Assembly: GCA_024637215.1 (NCBI GenBank)
Contig: JAGXFM010000026.1
Span: forward strand, 1 to 45,678
Source of the DNA: Sulfuricurvum sp.
GTDB taxonomy: Bacteria; Campylobacterota; Campylobacteria; Campylobacterales; Sulfurimonadaceae
DNA: 45,678 bases
Reading direction: 5' to 3'
Shown: positions 42,877 to 45,678 of the stretch, piece by piece
How the letters are laid out: each line of letters opens with the position of its first letter
Numbering within the stretch: the stretch's first letter is position 1
Notes under the pieces: model-generated
The model's input: the letters and a program-made list of their open reading frames with translations, nothing else
What the model was told of the DNA's origin: nothing
The model's database searches: none
Translations under genes and position numbers: made by a program

Positions 42877-44514
42877 CTACACTTTAAAGGTTCTCATTTC
42901 ACCTAAAATATTTGCATTGATACTGTTTAAATGGATGATTGCCTCCACAATTTCCTCTACACTTTTAGAATTTAAGAGGGAGACCTCTTCAACCCGCTGT
43001 ATTTTGTGTACTACTTCGCCAATTTGAGACGAGATAAAGAGAGCCTTTTCTGCGGCAATTTTAGAAGTATTTACACTGCGGGAAATAGCCAAACTAACCT
43101 CTTTAATAGCTTTTTCGGTAATGGGGGCTTCGTTAAGTACCTCTTGTTCCGATTCGGTATTTTTTTGCATTTCATCACACAGCTCATTGATCGATTGGGT
43201 AATGATATTGATAGTGGCATTGGTCTCGGTAAGACTTGTTTGCGTTCTTTCCGCAAGTTTTCTCACCTCATCGGCAACAACCGCGAAGCCTCTGCCGTGT
43301 TCACCCGCCCGTGCCGCTTCAATCGCAGCATTTAGAGCAAGAAGATTGGTTTGATTGGCAATATCGTTGATCGTGCCTAAAATATTTTGAACTTGGGATG
43401 CTTCCTCATTAAGTCTTAGGAGCTTGGACGTAAATTCTAATTCTGCTTGAGAGTTTTGTTGGACTTTTCCCAGTGTTTTTGTAATGGATATTTGTGCTGA
43501 ATTTAGGGTGTCTGCCGCTTGTTGAATTTCGATGTTAGCCTGTTCAAGCTCATTTGCACTCTCTTGCGCCGTTTGTTTTATGGGAGTGATATCATTCGAA
43601 GTTTGAATGACGGCTTGAGAGGTTTCTTCAACCCTAACTCCTATCGCATGGCTTGTCGTGAGGAGTTTTTCAGAGGTGGATGCGCCATCTATGGCTAGAG
43701 ATTGCACTTTAGAAATTATTTCTCTTGTTTTGTCCGTAAATTTATCAATCAAATCCCCTACACTTTTAATTTCGTCTTGCCCGTCAATATTGAGGCGTTT
43801 TGTAAGGTCACCGTCACCGCTTTCGAGATCTTTTACGGAGTTTTCAATGCGCTTTAGTTTTCCTACGATCCCTTTTGATACTAAAAGCAAAAGAATGATG
43901 GTAATGGACAAGCCACCTACTCCGACGAGCGTCATGGTAACCGTACCGTTTTGCAACATCGTATTGGCCTCTTTCTCATCTACGACAACATAATCATTGG
44001 CGAGAACAACAAGATCATCAATAGCTTTTCTATGCGCCTCATACAGCGGCTTTAATTTTTGTATCGATATTTCGGTTGCTTTTTCCTTGTCACCCGCATC
44101 AATCGCTGCTAAAAACTCACCGTTGGTTACACTAAAGAAGTGTTCTGCAGGCTCTTTGGAACTTCGAAGTAACAGTTCTTTTGCCTTTTTCTCTAAAGGA
44201 CTTTTTTGCCAGTAATCTTGTCTGGCATCATAATCTTTTTGCAATAATTTTAATTTCTCTTTGAGTGCAGGAAGCTCAGCAGGAGTGGCCTCTATCATCA
44301 AGTGCGTTACAAGCTTTGCTTCAATAATATATTCGGGAGGAGGTAATATATCGGCTATTAAATCTTTGGAAAGAATGATTGCGTCGTATTTTTCCCCTTT
44401 TATTTTGATGCTGTTTGTGACAAAATAGGAGGTTGCTAATATAGCGGACATAATAGCGGCAACAAACAAGGAGCTATAGAGTAATTTGCTCTTAATGGAT
44501 ATCGTGTTTAACAT
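42877..44514 (-). CDS. Methyl-accepting chemotaxis protein
   Basis: Signalling hairpin [42 protein letters not shown]; two TM helices; HAMP. Confidence 0.95.
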   Translation of the reverse strand: MLNTISIKSKLLYSSLFVAAIMSAILATSYFVTNSIKIKGEKYDAIILSKDLIADILPPPEYIIEAKLVTHLMIEATPAELPALKEKLKLLQKDYDARQDYWQKSPLEKKAKELLLRSSKEPAEHFFSVTNGEFLAAIDAGDKEKATEISIQKLKPLYEAHRKAIDDLVVLANDYVVVDEKEANTMLQNGTVTMTLVGVGGLSITIILLLLVSKGIVGKLKRIENSVKDLESGDGDLTKRLNIDGQDEIKSVGDLIDKFTDKTREIISKVQSLAIDGASTSEKLLTTSHAIGVRVEETSQAVIQTSNDITPIKQTAQESANELEQANIEIQQAADTLNSAQISITKTLGKVQQNSQAELEFTSKLLRLNEEASQVQNILGTINDIANQTNLLALNAAIEAARAGEHGRGFAVVADEVRKLAERTQTSLTETNATINIITQSINELCDEMQKNTESEQEVLNEAPITEKAIKEVSLAISRSVNTSKIAAEKALFISSQIGEVVHKIQRVEEVSLLNSKSVEEIVEAIIHLNSINANILGEMRTFKV

Positions 44515-44827
44515 GTATACTCTCCTGCATAGATGGGTTCAAATGAGAATGGATAAATTATTTATATTGTATCGATTTGTTTAAAATTAATACAGAATAT
44601 TGTCTATTAATTTACATAATTATTGTTCTAAAATAGTACAAAATGTGTTGTGACGCGGTATATATTTGTAAAATTAGTATCTTTTTATAGTACAAGGGGT
44701 AAATTTGATGGGGTATAGGGATGCTACTTCCTTAGTAATTTACTATTAATTCACTCTAGCAAGAACGCTATTGATTAAAACAGCCTATAATTACACTTTT
44801 ATTTTTCAAAATATAGGGGGCGTTTAT

Positions 44828-45649
44828 ATGCCATTTTCACCTCAAAAGCGCGCGGGAACTTTAAACGGCATCCTTTTTGTTGCTATATTCGCCGCAGCCG
44901 CAACCATGATCGCCGATCTATCATTTATTAAAAATCTAGGCATTTCACCGCTTGTCGTGGGGATTGTTCTGGGGATTTTTTATGCCAATACGCTTCATAA
45001 CAAATTTCCTTCGGCATGGGAGAGCGGGATTACTTTCTCGGGTAAGAAAATTCTCCGCTTCGCCATCGTCTTTTACGGTTTCCGTATTACTTTCCAACAG
45101 ATTGCCGAAGTGGGAATGGAGGGATTTATGGTCTCTTTGATCATGCTCTCTACGACGTTTATTCTTGGTACTTATTTGGGGCAAAAAATATTTAAAATGG
45201 ACCGCGACACCTCAATGCTTACCGCCTCCGGTGCAGCGGTATGCGGTGCGGCAGCGGTTTTGGCAACCGAACCGGTGCTTAAATCCGAAGAGCATAAAGC
45301 GGCAATCGCCGTATCCATGGTAGTTTTATTTGGAACGATCGCTATGTTTTTATACCCTGCTCTTTACAGTGCGGGAGTATTCGTCGGAATGGATGATAAA
45401 ACTTTCGGTATTTTTGTCGGTGGAACGATTCACGAAGTAGCCCAAGTGGTTGCTGTCGGTGGAGCCTACGGTAAAGAGGCGGCGGATGCTGCGGTGATCG
45501 TCAAAATGACCCGCGTTATTATGATCGCACCGATGTTGATCGTTTTAGGGATCTATTTATCTTATTTGGCAAATAAGCATGGGACTGCCGGAGGGGGGGT
45601 GAAATTGGTTATCCCGTGGTTTGCCGTCTATTTTATCGGTATGACAGGG
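44828..45649 (+). CDS. YeiH-family putative sulfate exporter (3' truncated)
   Basis: Multi-TM; SPLVVGIVLGIFYANT, MLTASGAAVCGAAAVLATEPVLKS, GGTIHEVAQVVAVG; last residues (SLIHI) are adapter. Confidence 0.88.
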
Positions 45650-45678
45650 CTGTCTCTTATACACATCTGACGCTGCCG
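45650..45678. other. Nextera/Tn5 adapter (CTGTCTCTTATACACATCTGACGCTGCCG)
   Basis: Exact mosaic-end reverse complement plus Nextera read-through sequence. Confidence 0.98.

Overview
This 45.7 kb contig is gene-dense. Protein content (NIF-type nifS/nifU, NrdA with a long insertion, a dnaA-dnaN-gyrB block next to ruvC) suggests a Campylobacterota chromosome of Sulfuricurvum/Sulfurimonas type; this taxonomy is inferred and was not searched. Both ends carry untrimmed Nextera/Tn5 mosaic-end adapter (1-17 and 45650-45678), so the terminal residues 'MCIRDR' and 'SLIHI' are artefacts. Gene content: pyrG(3')-recJ-lipoprotein-TPR(LapB-like)-rnhA-rnc-aroC-PIN/PhoH; nifS-nifU; a phosphate locus (porin, pstS / phoU-phoB-phoR-cca-pstCAB); queF; a degenerate GGDEF/EAL protein; gyrB-dnaN-dnaA / ruvC with origin-like DnaA-box clusters; an OlsF-like bifunctional acyltransferase; tandem RluA-family genes; purB; nrdA and nrdB; a LMW-PTPase, a Sel1 protein, an RsmB-like methyltransferase, pcm and a nitrilase-family gene; a DUF748 protein; an MCP; and a truncated YeiH-type exporter. 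I see no CRISPR array, IS element, prophage, rRNA or tRNA. The best find is a putative Pho regulon. A motif TGTAAYN-N4-YGWWAYN (7+4+7, 11-bp period) lies a constant 11 nt (counted from the 5-nt core of the second half-site) upstream of a -10-like hexamer at pstS, phoU, the porin, pstC and the olsF-like gene. This predicts phosphate-starvation control of ornithine-lipid synthesis. Other leads are an IscR-type operator core upstream of nifS, a frame-disrupted phoU start, a 48-aa insertion between the catalytic cysteines of NrdA, and multi-cluster DnaA boxes near a visible strand-skew switch.
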